Positions 9,251 through 17,098 of a DNA stretch of 64,000 nt are shown here, in pieces. The notes under the pieces were generated by a model. The model saw only the letters and a program-made list of their open reading frames with translations, had not been told where the DNA came from and made no database searches. Within the stretch, counting starts at the first letter, position 1; the number at the start of each line of letters is the position of its first letter. Source of the DNA: Anaerolineaceae bacterium (GTDB lineage: Bacteria; Chloroflexota; Anaerolineae; Anaerolineales; Anaerolineaceae); NCBI GenBank assembly GCA_028714615.1, contig JAQTMA010000002.1, forward strand, positions 12,921 to 76,920, read 5' to 3'. Position numbers and translations under genes: made by a program.

Positions 9251-9475
9251 TTACTCTTGTTCCTGCATGGGAGGTTTGGAAGACCGTTTTCCGGGCAAGA
9301 TGTTGATCGTGAGCGACGACCGCCGGCTCTCTTCCATGTGCTGGAAGAAGCGCTCGACGTTTTCCAGGGTCTTCAACGAGGTGAAGATGCCCATGGCCAG
9401 CGTCAAAACGGCTGCTGCGCCCATGATTACAACCACGACCGGCAAAGCCAGCTTTCCAAGCGTGTAAACGTCCAT
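9251..9475 (-). CDS. 74-aa single-pass membrane protein
   Basis: The product has a short N-terminus, one strong membrane helix (residues about 8-32, LALPVVVVIMGAAAVLTLAM) and a charged C-terminal half containing ERFFQHMEESRRSS and a Lys/Pro/Gln/Glu-rich tail. It lies between a multi-pass membrane protein gene and the VirB4-like ATPase gene, in the same direction. Its size and layout fit a small T4SS accessory subunit (VirB3-like in position only). Longer frames overlapping on this strand are probably not coding. Confidence 0.55.
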   Translation of the reverse strand: MDVYTLGKLALPVVVVIMGAAAVLTLAMGIFTSLKTLENVERFFQHMEESRRSSLTINILPGKRSSKPPMQEQE

Positions 9476-9655
9476 TTATCCTCCGTGTGTAAAACCAGCC
9501 AACGTATGGGGATTGGTTTCCAACGTGCGGTTTACCGGCCGACGTTGGTGTTACTCGTGGCATCCAAAGGACGCGCAGAGCAACACACACCTGAAAGGAA
9601 ATGTCTCCACTTCCCATCCAGGCATGTGGCGCTCTGCCAGAGTAACGGATTGAAT

Positions 9656-10345
9656 TCACTTCGAACCTCGCACTCTCAAAGCGCGCAGGAGGTCTTGCGC
9701 GCCGGCCAGGGGATTGACGATGGACATCGGGTTGATAAAGATTTGCTGCACCAGCATTGAAAAATAACCCAGGGGAACGACCAGCCACAGCGCCCACAGC
9801 AGGATGGTGGTCACGTTGCCGCGCGTGCTGGCAATCACGGTTGCGGCGCTTTCAGAAGAGCCGATCAGGGCAGCCCATTGTTCCGGGGTCAGGTGGGTGG
9901 TGTAGCCCAGGTAGATGCGGCTGCCGATCACTGCCAGGGCATACATGGCGATGCCGGCCTTGACAAACCAAAGCAGGGGCTGGCGCTGGACGGCCAGGGT
10001 CAGCACCGCGGCCAGCCCGGTGATCCACATGACTGTCCCAATCCAGGGCACCGGCGCGCCCATGTCCCATTGGGCGACCAGCCAGGCAGCCAGCACAATT
10101 CCGGTCATGATTTGAGCCGTGCGCGGGGTTGGCCCAATAGGGGCGTTGTCCTCGTGGCGGCCAGGCCGGCTGCCAGCCTGAGCCTGGGCCTGGGCATCCG
10201 GCAGCAGGGCGATCACCAGCGCACAGGCCAGGCTGACCCAAGCCGCCGAGTGCGCCGCCAGCCAGTACAGAATGACCAGCACGCCATTGGCCAGGTACAC
10301 CGGCAGGTCGGTCACCAGGACGCCAAGCTGATCAAGGATGGTCAT
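9656..10345 (-). CDS. Multi-pass membrane protein of the secretion operon
   Basis: I start this 229-aa protein at ATG 10345, which overlaps the previous gene's TGA (ATGA coupling). The longer frame to 10564 lies inside the upstream gene. It has about five hydrophobic segments: LPVYLANGVLVILYWLA, an Ala/Leu-rich helix near 40, TAQIMTGIVLAAWLVAQW, the IGTVMWITGLAAVLTLAV region and a C-terminal ILLWALWLVVPLGYFSMLV. No family is recognised. Its position, before a VirB4-like ATPase and after an exported protein, parallels VirB6/TrbL-like channel proteins of conjugation systems, but that is positional inference only. Confidence 0.55.
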   Translation of the reverse strand: MTILDQLGVLVTDLPVYLANGVLVILYWLAAHSAAWVSLACALVIALLPDAQAQAQAGSRPGRHEDNAPIGPTPRTAQIMTGIVLAAWLVAQWDMGAPVPWIGTVMWITGLAAVLTLAVQRQPLLWFVKAGIAMYALAVIGSRIYLGYTTHLTPEQWAALIGSSESAATVIASTRGNVTTILLWALWLVVPLGYFSMLVQQIFINPMSIVNPLAGAQDLLRALRVRGSK

Positions 10346-11697
10346 GGAGCACCTGCCGGTAGTAAGGTGACCAGGGTGACGTAAATCTGGGCTGTGTTCT
10401 GAGCAACCAGCACCCTGGGCTGGGTAATCGGGATGGTGACACCCTTCCAGCTGAAACTCGTCCCGGCGGTGTAGACATACATCTTCAGATCGAACGTGCC
10501 TGGGTCGGCGAAGGGCACGTTGGCAGCTAAGGCTTTGGCTGAGCAGGTTTGGTCGCCATTGCACCCGCCGTTTGGCTGCGCCGTGCCCGGCACCAGGTTG
10601 AAGAGGGGGTGATGAATGTAGGCTTCGTAGTATTTTCCGGCCAGGTCGTTCAGGATCCAGGACTGGCTCTCAGGATTGAGCTGAGCGATGGCTTGGACCG
10701 AGGTGATCTTTTCCGGGAGGACTTCAACATGCTTCACGCATCGGATTTTCCCATCCACAACCTGGTAAGCCGGATTGCCCTCCATGGATGGATCCCAGTG
10801 GTTACCGTACTTGCTACCCGGACCGGGGCAGCCGCCGCCATTGCCCGATTGGGTGGTTGAGCATGTGGGCGGGTCTTGCACCTGTTCGTACCAGGTCAAC
10901 ACCACCGGCGGGATGCTGACTGAGGCCTGGATATCTGCTCCTCGTTTGGCAGGATCCTGCCCAACCACCAAGGGATGATCCGGGGCGATTTTCTGGACGG
11001 CCAACGTAGGCGGGTTTTGAGCAATCGTAGCCGCCGGGCAAAGCGAGGGCTTGGGCAAACAGCTGCCGTCCGGACAGTGAGCCAGCAGGCCGGCGCAGCC
11101 CCCCGGGATGTTGGCGCAGTCCGCCACGCCGTTGAGATAGAGCAGAAGGGCGTTCACCAGGAAGCCGCTATCCCACGACATTTTGAACAGCTCACCCAGG
11201 AAGTTGAAGTTGATGAAGGACCAGATATTTTCCTTGCCGTCGATGACCGCCTGGAAGAACTGGCGCGGGTCGGTGTAGCCGTGGCTGGCGAGCTGGGCCA
11301 GCTGCTCAGGTGTGAGGGAATTTCCGATCAGCAGCATCAGGATCGAGGCCCCGTTGCCCAGCATGCTCTGGGCGTTGTTCAACCCGCTCTCCACCGGATG
11401 CATGGCCATGAAAAACAATGTGACCGGGTCCGGCAGGACCAGGATGTTCCCGCTGGGCGTCTGGTATCTGTGGAAAGTGGCATTCTGATGCACCACCATC
11501 CCGCCCGGCAGGGTTACATCCATCCAGGAAGCCGGATTACTAGTATTGCCCAGGTCGACCAGCTTGCTCCACTGGATGGTGCCGTCCGGGTTGAGGATTT
11601 CCGACCAGGGTGAGCCGCTATCGGCCCGAACTACCGCGACGGGAGCGACCAGGAAGGCAAGAAATGCCATCAGGAACAGGAAGCGCATCGCCTTCAT
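10342..11697 (-). CDS. Exported Cys-containing protein of the secretion operon
   Basis: A 451-aa protein with a clear signal peptide (basic start then FLFLMAFLAFLVAPVAVV, likely cleaved after VRA near residue 25). A Cys-rich middle (about residues 195-275: DCANIPGGCAGLLAHCPDG, further Cys pairs and a Gly/Asn loop) suggests disulfides outside the cell. Another Cys pair occurs near the C-terminus (GGCNGDQTCS). It overlaps the preceding gene by 4 bp and the following membrane-protein gene by 4 bp. No family is recognised. It is most likely a surface or periplasmic part of the transfer or pilus machine. Confidence 0.55.
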   Translation of the reverse strand: MKAMRFLFLMAFLAFLVAPVAVVRADSGSPWSEILNPDGTIQWSKLVDLGNTSNPASWMDVTLPGGMVVHQNATFHRYQTPSGNILVLPDPVTLFFMAMHPVESGLNNAQSMLGNGASILMLLIGNSLTPEQLAQLASHGYTDPRQFFQAVIDGKENIWSFINFNFLGELFKMSWDSGFLVNALLLYLNGVADCANIPGGCAGLLAHCPDGSCLPKPSLCPAATIAQNPPTLAVQKIAPDHPLVVGQDPAKRGADIQASVSIPPVVLTWYEQVQDPPTCSTTQSGNGGGCPGPGSKYGNHWDPSMEGNPAYQVVDGKIRCVKHVEVLPEKITSVQAIAQLNPESQSWILNDLAGKYYEAYIHHPLFNLVPGTAQPNGGCNGDQTCSAKALAANVPFADPGTFDLKMYVYTAGTSFSWKGVTIPITQPRVLVAQNTAQIYVTLVTLLPAGAP

Positions 11698-12284
11698 GGC
11701 TGACCTGCCTTCTTCCCCAGGGCATTCGCTTCGTCCTCGGTGAGGAAGCGCTCGAACTTCCAGGCCCCATTTTCCTTTGTCACGAGCGCCAGCGCCGGGA
11801 AGCTGGTCAAGGGCTGTTTCTGCATTGGCCAGGGCGCTGAAAGCTGGATGCCCAGCTTCCAGACTTGCTGGGGGACGTTGCCGAGTGGGTTGACCTGGTC
11901 GACCACTTTTCCCTGCGCCGATACTTGAACTGTGGTGGCCGTTTTGCCTGCTTCAAGCTGGGGCCACATAGCCGGTACGAAAACGTACTGATCCATGGCG
12001 CAGCCAGTGCTGGTGCTGACCGCACAAAGCTGGTCAAGCCAGGCTTGCTTCCCCTTCTGGTAATCCACGGTGTAGAAAGCCTGAGCGCCCGACACGGCTG
12101 CCGTTTGAGCTGGCTGGTCGGCATCTGTAGTGTTGGATGAGGCAGTGGGAACGGCTTGCTGAACCGCCTCCTGCCCGGGCAGAAAACGCCGGAAGGCGTA
12201 GATGCCTAAGCCAGCCACTGCCAGTAAGGTAATGACCAGGAGCCAGAGGAACAAATGCTTTTTTGAGACCGTAATTTCATTCAT
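11694..12284 (-). CDS. Membrane-anchored exported protein
   Basis: I choose ATG 12284 because GAGGAGG lies seven bases upstream; an open frame reaching 12350 lacks such a site. The 196-aa product has a short cytoplasmic N-terminus, one membrane helix (LFLWLLVITLLAVAGLGIYAF, about residues 12-32), an Ala/Thr/Gln-rich linker and a C-terminal folded domain (about 70-190) that contains two Cys (QLCAVSTSTGCAM). Type II membrane topology is likely. It could be a VirB8-like or mating-apparatus protein by size and topology, but I see no diagnostic motif. Confidence 0.5.
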   Translation of the reverse strand: MNEITVSKKHLFLWLLVITLLAVAGLGIYAFRRFLPGQEAVQQAVPTASSNTTDADQPAQTAAVSGAQAFYTVDYQKGKQAWLDQLCAVSTSTGCAMDQYVFVPAMWPQLEAGKTATTVQVSAQGKVVDQVNPLGNVPQQVWKLGIQLSAPWPMQKQPLTSFPALALVTKENGAWKFERFLTEDEANALGKKAGQP

Positions 12285-12457
12285 GCAGAACCTCCTCGAC
12301 CAGAGCGAATTAAATACTCGACCAGTGCGCATGCCTTCGAGCAGGCGCATCGTGTGATGATTGGACTTCCAACGGTGGCCGGTTGGTCCGGTAGACCCTT
12401 CCGGCGGAGGCCATCCCGCACGCGGGCAAGATGGCAGCGTTTCTCAATTCAAGCTGT

Positions 12458-12566
12458 GGTACAAACCTCCCTTAAGTCGTTACCCCGGTTTGTACCTGGT
12501 ACAAACCCGGTTTGTACCAGGGGGTTCATACCAGTAGGGAGGGGTTTATACCAGGGAGTTCATACC
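12458..12566. repeat. Array of seven GGTTYRTACC inverted-repeat units
   Basis: Seven copies of the 10-mer GGTTTGTACC or close variants occur in 109 bp: 12458-12467, 12487-12496, 12498-12507, 12509-12518, 12523-12532, 12543-12552 and 12557-12566. Copies one and three are in the opposite orientation. The second to fourth are spaced exactly 11 bp apart, alternating in orientation, which makes perfect nested palindromes. The later copies read TTCATACC or TTTATACC. The array lies in the only sizeable gap of the operon, between the coiled-coil/nuclease-like gene and the exported-protein gene. It could be an operator, an iteron-type origin or part of an oriT; the sequence alone does not decide. Confidence 0.75.
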
Positions 12567-12575
12567 AGTCTCGCC

Positions 12576-13841
12576 TCACGAAAATGAACGATTCAGGCGA
12601 ACATCGAGCCAGATCCCGCCATCTGCAGAGCGTTTACCGGCCTGAAGATCCGTCAGGTTGGTCAAATAGCACTGCCCGGCCTGCTGGCCCAGGCTGAAAT
12701 TAATCTCACTACGAATGCTGCGCATGCATGAACGGTTGTCGCAGAAGACGTAAAGCTGCCCGCCGCTGGCTTGCTGTGCGTTACGCCACTTGGCCTGGCG
12801 CTGCTCGAGATTCTTGTTGGCTTCGACCTCGACCTCAACGTAAAGAGTTTTTCCATTGGGATCGATTGCAAGCAGGTCGGGCTTGAACAGTCTGCCCTCG
12901 TGCAGGTGAATATCAGGCGGGAAAGAATTCACCTGGTACTCCGCTTCGCGCAGCACGTCAGCGGCTTGCAGGTTGAGCAGGGTGTGCTCCGGAGAGACGT
13001 GCCGGGCAAGAAGCGCATCGAATTCGTTCTGAACCGCATCTGCGCCCGACAGCAGCCAGTAGGCCATCCGGCCATGCTCAGCCAGGCGCACCAGGTCGGG
13101 GGTGCGCCCCCCTGCCTTGGCTCCGCTGTTATCCCAGGGGCGAAAGAGCTCGATCAGGTGCAGCCCCTCCAGGCGGTTGAACAGAGCTTGCAGGCTTCCA
13201 CCCGCTTTGCGGATACCCAATCTCTCTGCCGCTTGCAGTTCAATGAGCGGCCGGCGCGCCAGGCCCGTTTCTCCCAGCAAGCGCAAGACGATGGCATCAC
13301 GGTCGAATGTTTCCGCTTTGCGCCAGGTAACCATCCAATCCGGTTCGGGCGCACCCTCTTTCCGGGGTATTTCTTCAGAATGGTGTCCGTTTGGCGCAGG
13401 TTTTGGTGATTGGACTGCAGAAACCTGCCGGAGTGCGGCGAGCTGATTGTTCAACCCGTCACGTTCGTCTCGCAAGGCCTGCGTTTCCGCAGCCAGGCGG
13501 CGGTTTTCTGCTCTCAGTCGATCCATCTCGCTCTGGATGGTCAGGAGTTGGTTTTTTAACGCCTGGAGATCCTCGCCATTGCCGGCCTTTACGTCCTGAG
13601 ATTTTCGCAAGCGAGAATTGATCTGCTGGTTGATGAGCTGGCTCAACTCGTCGACCTTCAGACTGTCCAAAGGCTGACCGCTTTTCAAACGCCGATCGAC
13701 CTCTTCTGGAGCGAAAGACTCCAGTAGGGAAACCAGCGCCCGCTGTGCTTGCTGCCAGCGACTCTCAGCCTGTTGGCGCAGCTCGGCCTGCACTCCCAGA
13801 AGCTGGCGGAGCTGATCTACGGTGATGTTTTCGCCAGCCAT
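12576..13841 (-). CDS. Coiled-coil, winged-helix and PD-(D/E)XK-like protein
   Basis: I start this 421-aa protein at ATG 13841, with GGAGG seven bases upstream; an open frame to 13934 overlaps the previous gene. Residues about 5-165 are a charged coiled coil. Residues about 185-290 look like a winged-helix DNA-binding domain of the replication-relaxation type (LVRLAEHG wing). Residues about 310-400 show a nuclease-like pattern: FKPDLLAID, then LYVEVEVE and a following Lys/Gln helix. In conjugative elements Replic_Relax-like proteins often lie next to transfer genes and act at origins. The catalytic triad is incomplete by eye, so nuclease activity is uncertain. A seven-unit repeat array lies just downstream. 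Confidence 0.5.
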   Translation of the reverse strand: MAGENITVDQLRQLLGVQAELRQQAESRWQQAQRALVSLLESFAPEEVDRRLKSGQPLDSLKVDELSQLINQQINSRLRKSQDVKAGNGEDLQALKNQLLTIQSEMDRLRAENRRLAAETQALRDERDGLNNQLAALRQVSAVQSPKPAPNGHHSEEIPRKEGAPEPDWMVTWRKAETFDRDAIVLRLLGETGLARRPLIELQAAERLGIRKAGGSLQALFNRLEGLHLIELFRPWDNSGAKAGGRTPDLVRLAEHGRMAYWLLSGADAVQNEFDALLARHVSPEHTLLNLQAADVLREAEYQVNSFPPDIHLHEGRLFKPDLLAIDPNGKTLYVEVEVEANKNLEQRQAKWRNAQQASGGQLYVFCDNRSCMRSIRSEINFSLGQQAGQCYLTNLTDLQAGKRSADGGIWLDVRLNRSFS

Positions 13842-14329
13842 TTGCTTTCCTCCAGGGTCTTCAACTGCTGCCGGGCCTGCGCAAGGCCGTTTTCGGCTGC
13901 CGTGCGGTTGGCTTCCTGCGGCAGGCTGACCCACCGCAAAGCCAACCGAGCTGATTCGAGATAGGCAGAGGCCGTGGTAGCCGCCTCTCCCCGCAGCCCG
14001 TCCAATGCCGGCGGAGCTGCCTGAACGTCGATCTCCTGGGCAATATGCAGGGCATGTTCGAAGGCAGCCTGCGCTTGCCGGGATTGGGTAAACAGATCGG
14101 TGTTTTGTCCTGATAGAAGGGCGGCAATTTCACCATCCAGCAGTTGCATGCCGGTCGTGGCGCTGCTCGTCGCCTGGCGGTAATCTTCCACCGCTTTTAC
14201 GTCAGGCAGGAGCAGGAGAGGCCGCCCTTGAGCATCACGCGGCGAGGCCAATGCACCGACCACCGTTAGGAATAATGCCAGTGGAAGTAGAAGCCAGCTC
14301 AGGGAGAGATGAAGCGTGCGGTCATCCAT
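13817..14329 (-). CDS. Membrane-anchored helical protein
   Basis: I start this 170-aa protein at ATG 14329, which overlaps the SSB-like gene's stop by 8 bp; the longer frame to 14599 lies inside that gene. The N-terminus is a strong hydrophobic helix (LSWLLLPLALFLTVVGALA, about residues 8-27), likely a signal anchor. The rest is helical and rich in Ala, Gln and Leu (residues 50-165), with no Cys. It overlaps the next gene by 25 bp. I recognise no family. Membership of the transfer/pilus operon is the only clue to its role. Confidence 0.55.
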   Translation of the reverse strand: MDDRTLHLSLSWLLLPLALFLTVVGALASPRDAQGRPLLLLPDVKAVEDYRQATSSATTGMQLLDGEIAALLSGQNTDLFTQSRQAQAAFEHALHIAQEIDVQAAPPALDGLRGEAATTASAYLESARLALRWVSLPQEANRTAAENGLAQARQQLKTLEESKWLAKTSP

Positions 14330-14822
14330 CGGGTGTCTTCTCCTGGGAGACCACATCCTCCGGAATGGCGACAACCAGGTCGTCCAGTAGCGCAGAGTCA
14401 TCAGAAACTGCATCTGCCAATCTTCCTCCATCACGATCTTTTCCTTTGTGAGAAGCACGCAGCAGACCGCGCTCGACAAGATCCTGACGGACGCGGGCCC
14501 CAGCTTCCCATTCGATGTTGCGTAAGAATTCGACTTCCTCAGCCACAACCTCGAAGACCTGGTTTCCCTTGCCCGTCTTGCGCTGCTGGATGTGACCAAT
14601 CACACCAAGCCGACTGCCCTTGCGCACATGCCCGTAGACCAGCTCGGCCAGCGGGCCATAGACGCACACACGCACCCCCTTGACCGCCGCCGCTCCAACC
14701 ACACCCTTGATCATCAGGTACAGACGAAGATATTGGACATCTTTCGAATCCAAATGAAAGTTGTCGTAATAAATATCGCCGGTAATATCGCCTTTGATCC
14801 AGGCCAGGTTGTTCCGTGCCAC
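14322..14822 (-). CDS. ssb: Single-stranded DNA-binding protein-like (OB fold)
   Basis: A 166-aa protein read from a GTG start at 14822, with AGGAG about nine bases upstream. Residues 1-110 show an SSB-type OB fold: an ITGDIYYDNF beta strand, LRLYLMIKG, VRVCVYGPLAELV, a HVRKGSRLGVIGHIQQR motif and FEVVAEEVEFL. The C-terminal tail ends EKTPDG rather than the acidic-hydrophobic DDDIPF tip of housekeeping SSB, so it is probably an element-encoded variant. It is the first gene of the transfer operon. SSB genes are common early genes of conjugative elements, where they protect incoming single strands. Three tandem regulatory boxes precede it. Confidence 0.65.
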   Translation of the reverse strand: MARNNLAWIKGDITGDIYYDNFHLDSKDVQYLRLYLMIKGVVGAAAVKGVRVCVYGPLAELVYGHVRKGSRLGVIGHIQQRKTGKGNQVFEVVAEEVEFLRNIEWEAGARVRQDLVERGLLRASHKGKDRDGGRLADAVSDDSALLDDLVVAIPEDVVSQEKTPDG

Positions 14823-14870
14823 CCAGTACCGCTCCTTTGTTAGAAAAGCTCGTGTGGTTCGTGTATGGTG

Positions 14871-14898
14871 ATTGTAGGAGAAATGGGATGGGAAGGCG
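14871..14898 (-). promoter_or_regulatory. Predicted activator-dependent promoter of the ssb/Tad operon
   Basis: On the minus strand a TACAAT -10 hexamer occupies 14876-14871. The matching -35 position (16-bp spacer) reads CGCCTT and is poor. That is what an activator-dependent promoter would look like. The predicted start near 14864 leaves a leader of about 42 bases to the GTG start. Three GGACA-type boxes lie directly upstream, the nearest ending 23 bp before the -10. Confidence 0.6.
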
Positions 14899-14899
14899 A

Positions 14900-14959
14900 T
14901 GGACAGGTGTCCCGCGGAGGTGAGGACAAGTGTCCCGTGGAAGTAGGGACATTTGTCCC
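14900..14959. promoter_or_regulatory. Three tandem GGGACA-N2-TGTCCC boxes upstream of the ssb/Tad operon
   Basis: Palindromic sites occur at 14900-14913 (TGGACA gg TGTCCC), 14923-14936 (AGGACA ag TGTCCC) and 14946-14959 (GGGACA tt TGTCCC). Their centres are exactly 23 bp apart, about two helical turns. The same motif with the same 23-bp step occurs twice at 38102-38138, upstream of the comX-like gene. LuxR/NarL-family regulators bind sites of this general form; mycobacterial DosR sites are GGGACTWWAGTCCC. The LuxR-type regulator at 38.2-38.8 kb is the natural candidate. Confidence 0.75.
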
Positions 14960-15112
14960 GAATATTTAGAAGATGCCGTGTGCGAAGTGTTAACTCGAGA
15001 AAAAAGATACCGGAGAATTCTCAGGCGGGACGGTGACTCCGGACAAATTCGAAGTCGAATGCCGGTCGATCACAAGTGACGGCGGTAGGGTCGAAAGCGG
15101 AAAGCGCAAATA

Positions 15113-15140
15113 TTGACAACACTTCGGGCGGTGGTATGCT
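15113..15140 (+). promoter_or_regulatory. Predicted sigma70-type promoter
   Basis: TTGACA at 15113-15118 is a perfect -35 hexamer. A 16-bp spacer and TATGCT (15135-15140) follow. It points into a 17-codon frame (ATG 15162 to TAG 15215) and then straight into the IS630-family element. Whatever this promoter served originally is no longer intact, unless the short peptide is the product. Confidence 0.5.
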
Positions 15141-15212
15141 TGGGGATATGGTAGGCCGACAATGAAAAAAAGGAAATTCCTGTCCATTGTCGTACGGGTC
15201 CTTGGAGAACAC

Positions 15213-16364
15213 TAGTAGTCTGTCAACAAATGGTTGATTGATAAAGGTGCTTCAACTTGATGCGGGCATCCTCAGTGGTAAAGCGCCAATCTACAAGGGT
15301 CGATTTCTCTTTGCGTTCCTTCTCTCAGGCCATGACCTCCCGGATCAGGAACTCTTTGGACTCCATCCGACGATCTTCCACTGCCGGCCAAAGATGGAAA
15401 ATTCGATTTCAGCCATATTCAGCCAACTACCGTGCTTAGGCGGGTAATGAATCCCCAACTTCTCCAAGATGCGCCGGGCTTCGGCGGGGTTAAAGGCTTC
15501 ATACAATGCCGCCGCCACATGGGTGTTGAGATTATCCAGCACTAAGACAATCACAATCGCCAGGGATACCAGACCTCCACCACCTCTTTCATCAAGTAGG
15601 CCCAGTCCTGTTTGGTGCAGTGATCGGTGCCTTTGACCATTCGCTGCCCGGTCAAAGGCTCAGAGAGCATAAACAGGTTGGCGACCTCTTGACGCTCATA
15701 TTCGTAGTCTTCACGTTCCATCTGACCGGGACCAGCCAGCCCTGTTGGATTTACTTCGCTGATGAGTTGTTTGCTAGTCTCATCCATGTACACCTGCGCG
15801 CGGAGGGGATCATATGGGCGCTGATGGACCTCCAGAACGTCTTCCATGTGGGCCAGGAACTCTCCACTTGCTTTGGGCGGAATGAACCATTCAACCTTCA
15901 ATCAAGGCTTAAGTTGGTTTTTTGGGGGCACGCGGCGCACAAATTCATGCGAGAGACTGTCGACAAACTCCAACTCGACCATCTTTTCGGCCAGCAGACG
16001 CAAGGTCCAGCGGGCATATCCTTCCGGCGGCGAGCTGCACACCAGGGCCACCAGATGGGCCTCGGCTGCTCCGTCGATTTTCGGAATATGATGGCGCTCG
16101 ACAAAGCGTGGTGTCATGGATTGAGCGACGCTTCGAACCCTTCCTCGACAAAGCGACAACGCACCCGCGCGACTGTGGCGGCGCCGACCTCTACGGCGGG
16201 GTGTTGCCCGACGGAAATCAGTTTTTGAAGTACCTGACGTGCTTCTTCGGTCAATGTGACGTTATATAACCGTTTCATCCCTGTATCCTCTCAATGAATT
16301 TCCCTTTTCAGATGGGGTTTCAGCAATCTGAAAGGTATGTCACCTATCCGTTGACGGACTACTA
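15213..16364. mobile_element. IS630-family insertion sequence, decayed
   Basis: Terminal inverted repeats GTAGTCTGTCAAC (from 15215) and GTAGTCCGTCAAC (complement, ending at 16362) are flanked on both sides by TA (15213-15214 and 16363-16364). TA is the usual IS630/Tc1 target duplication, so the element proper is about 1148 bp. The only gene inside is a broken transposase on the minus strand. The insertion fell in the TAG stop of a 17-codon frame that follows a strong plus-strand promoter; removing the element restores TAG, so the frame's length is unchanged. Confidence 0.85.
15347..16278 (-). pseudogene. IS630-family transposase, interrupted
   Basis: Fragments in order cover a full IS630-type transposase. 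The N-terminal helix-turn-helix part begins MKRLYNVTLT at 16278 and shifts frame near 16130. A middle part contains KIDGAAEAHLVALV and ARWTLRLLAEKMVE. An in-frame TGA at 15902-15904 then replaces what is usually Trp in the KP-W-LK motif. The DDE region (VYMDETSKQL) follows, then a second frameshift near 15554 before LVLDNLNTHV, GSWLNMAEIE and the C-terminus. With two frameshifts and one stop the gene cannot give an active enzyme without recoding. The catalytic Asp and Glu motifs themselves are still readable, so the decay is recent. Confidence 0.85.
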
Positions 16365-16365
16365 G

Positions 16366-17098
16366 TTCTACTGGTTAATTCTTGCGTCTTTCTGTCAACG
16401 GCATTTCTTCTTATAACTGTTTTTGGGTTTTGGAAATGACCTTGAAATAACATCTTACTTAAATACTATGTTTTCAACGAAAGGTGCTGTCAATGCAAAG
16501 GTGCTTGACAAACAGTAATAATTGTACTATAATTTTATACAGTGATGTTAGCTTTTACACAATAAAAGTTATATAGATTTCTTCTTGCCCGGATAATGCA
16601 GTTTGTAAGATATGCTTTGGGAACAGAACCAATGCAAGATGGCTATTGCAGTTAATCGGTTTTCTTGTTATACGGAATCCTCGTCTACTTTGTAGACCAT
16701 CATGGCCTCAGATGAACTTGCTAATGGTTCTGACAACCGGCAACAGTTTTCGCTGGAATTGCCTGTTTAGATTTATAACCCCCTACCGGTATTCTCATAA
16801 AGTACTTACCTCATAATTCAAACGCTTGAACTGGGAATGTTGGAAGGCCTTTTCGCAAAACCATTTCATCAGGCAGCATGAATAATTCCAGACCATTTCG
16901 AAAAGGAATTTTGGGATCACGCTCTCGGGGTCCTCCCGTCGTAGCAGCTAAGCTAATCATCTGGACAATGATACATAGGTGAGCAATGGCGAGCTTACTT
17001 TCAAATTAGCATATAGGTCGCATTTGATTTTCGTAGAATATTAATGCTTCTTGTCGAACGGAGCGACTCAATAAAACGAGCTTAAGGAGATGATCCTG
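16366..17098. other. AT-rich intergenic region with one strong promoter
   Basis: This gap of about 730 bases has no convincing gene on either strand; the longest frames are under 20 codons. It holds one near-perfect promoter (16505-16533) and a long leader in front of the dehydratase-like gene. I see no riboswitch or terminator in it that I can defend. Confidence 0.5.
16505..16533 (+). promoter_or_regulatory. Consensus sigma70 promoter
   Basis: TTGACA (16505-16510), a 17-bp spacer and TATAAT (16528-16533) match the consensus in every position. Transcription would start near 16540 and run into the sugar-acid operon at 17099, giving a leader of about 560 bases. The local composition is AT-rich, so a chance match cannot be excluded. 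Confidence 0.6.

Noticed and set aside
12458..12566. CRISPR array or tRNA
   Set aside because: Units are 10 bp palindromic half-sites with 11-29 bp spacing; no spacer of constant length and no cloverleaf.
15902..15934. Programmed recoding in the IS630 transposase
   Set aside because: A run of C and A precedes the break, but the break is an in-frame TGA and there are two more frame changes elsewhere, so simple decay is the better explanation.
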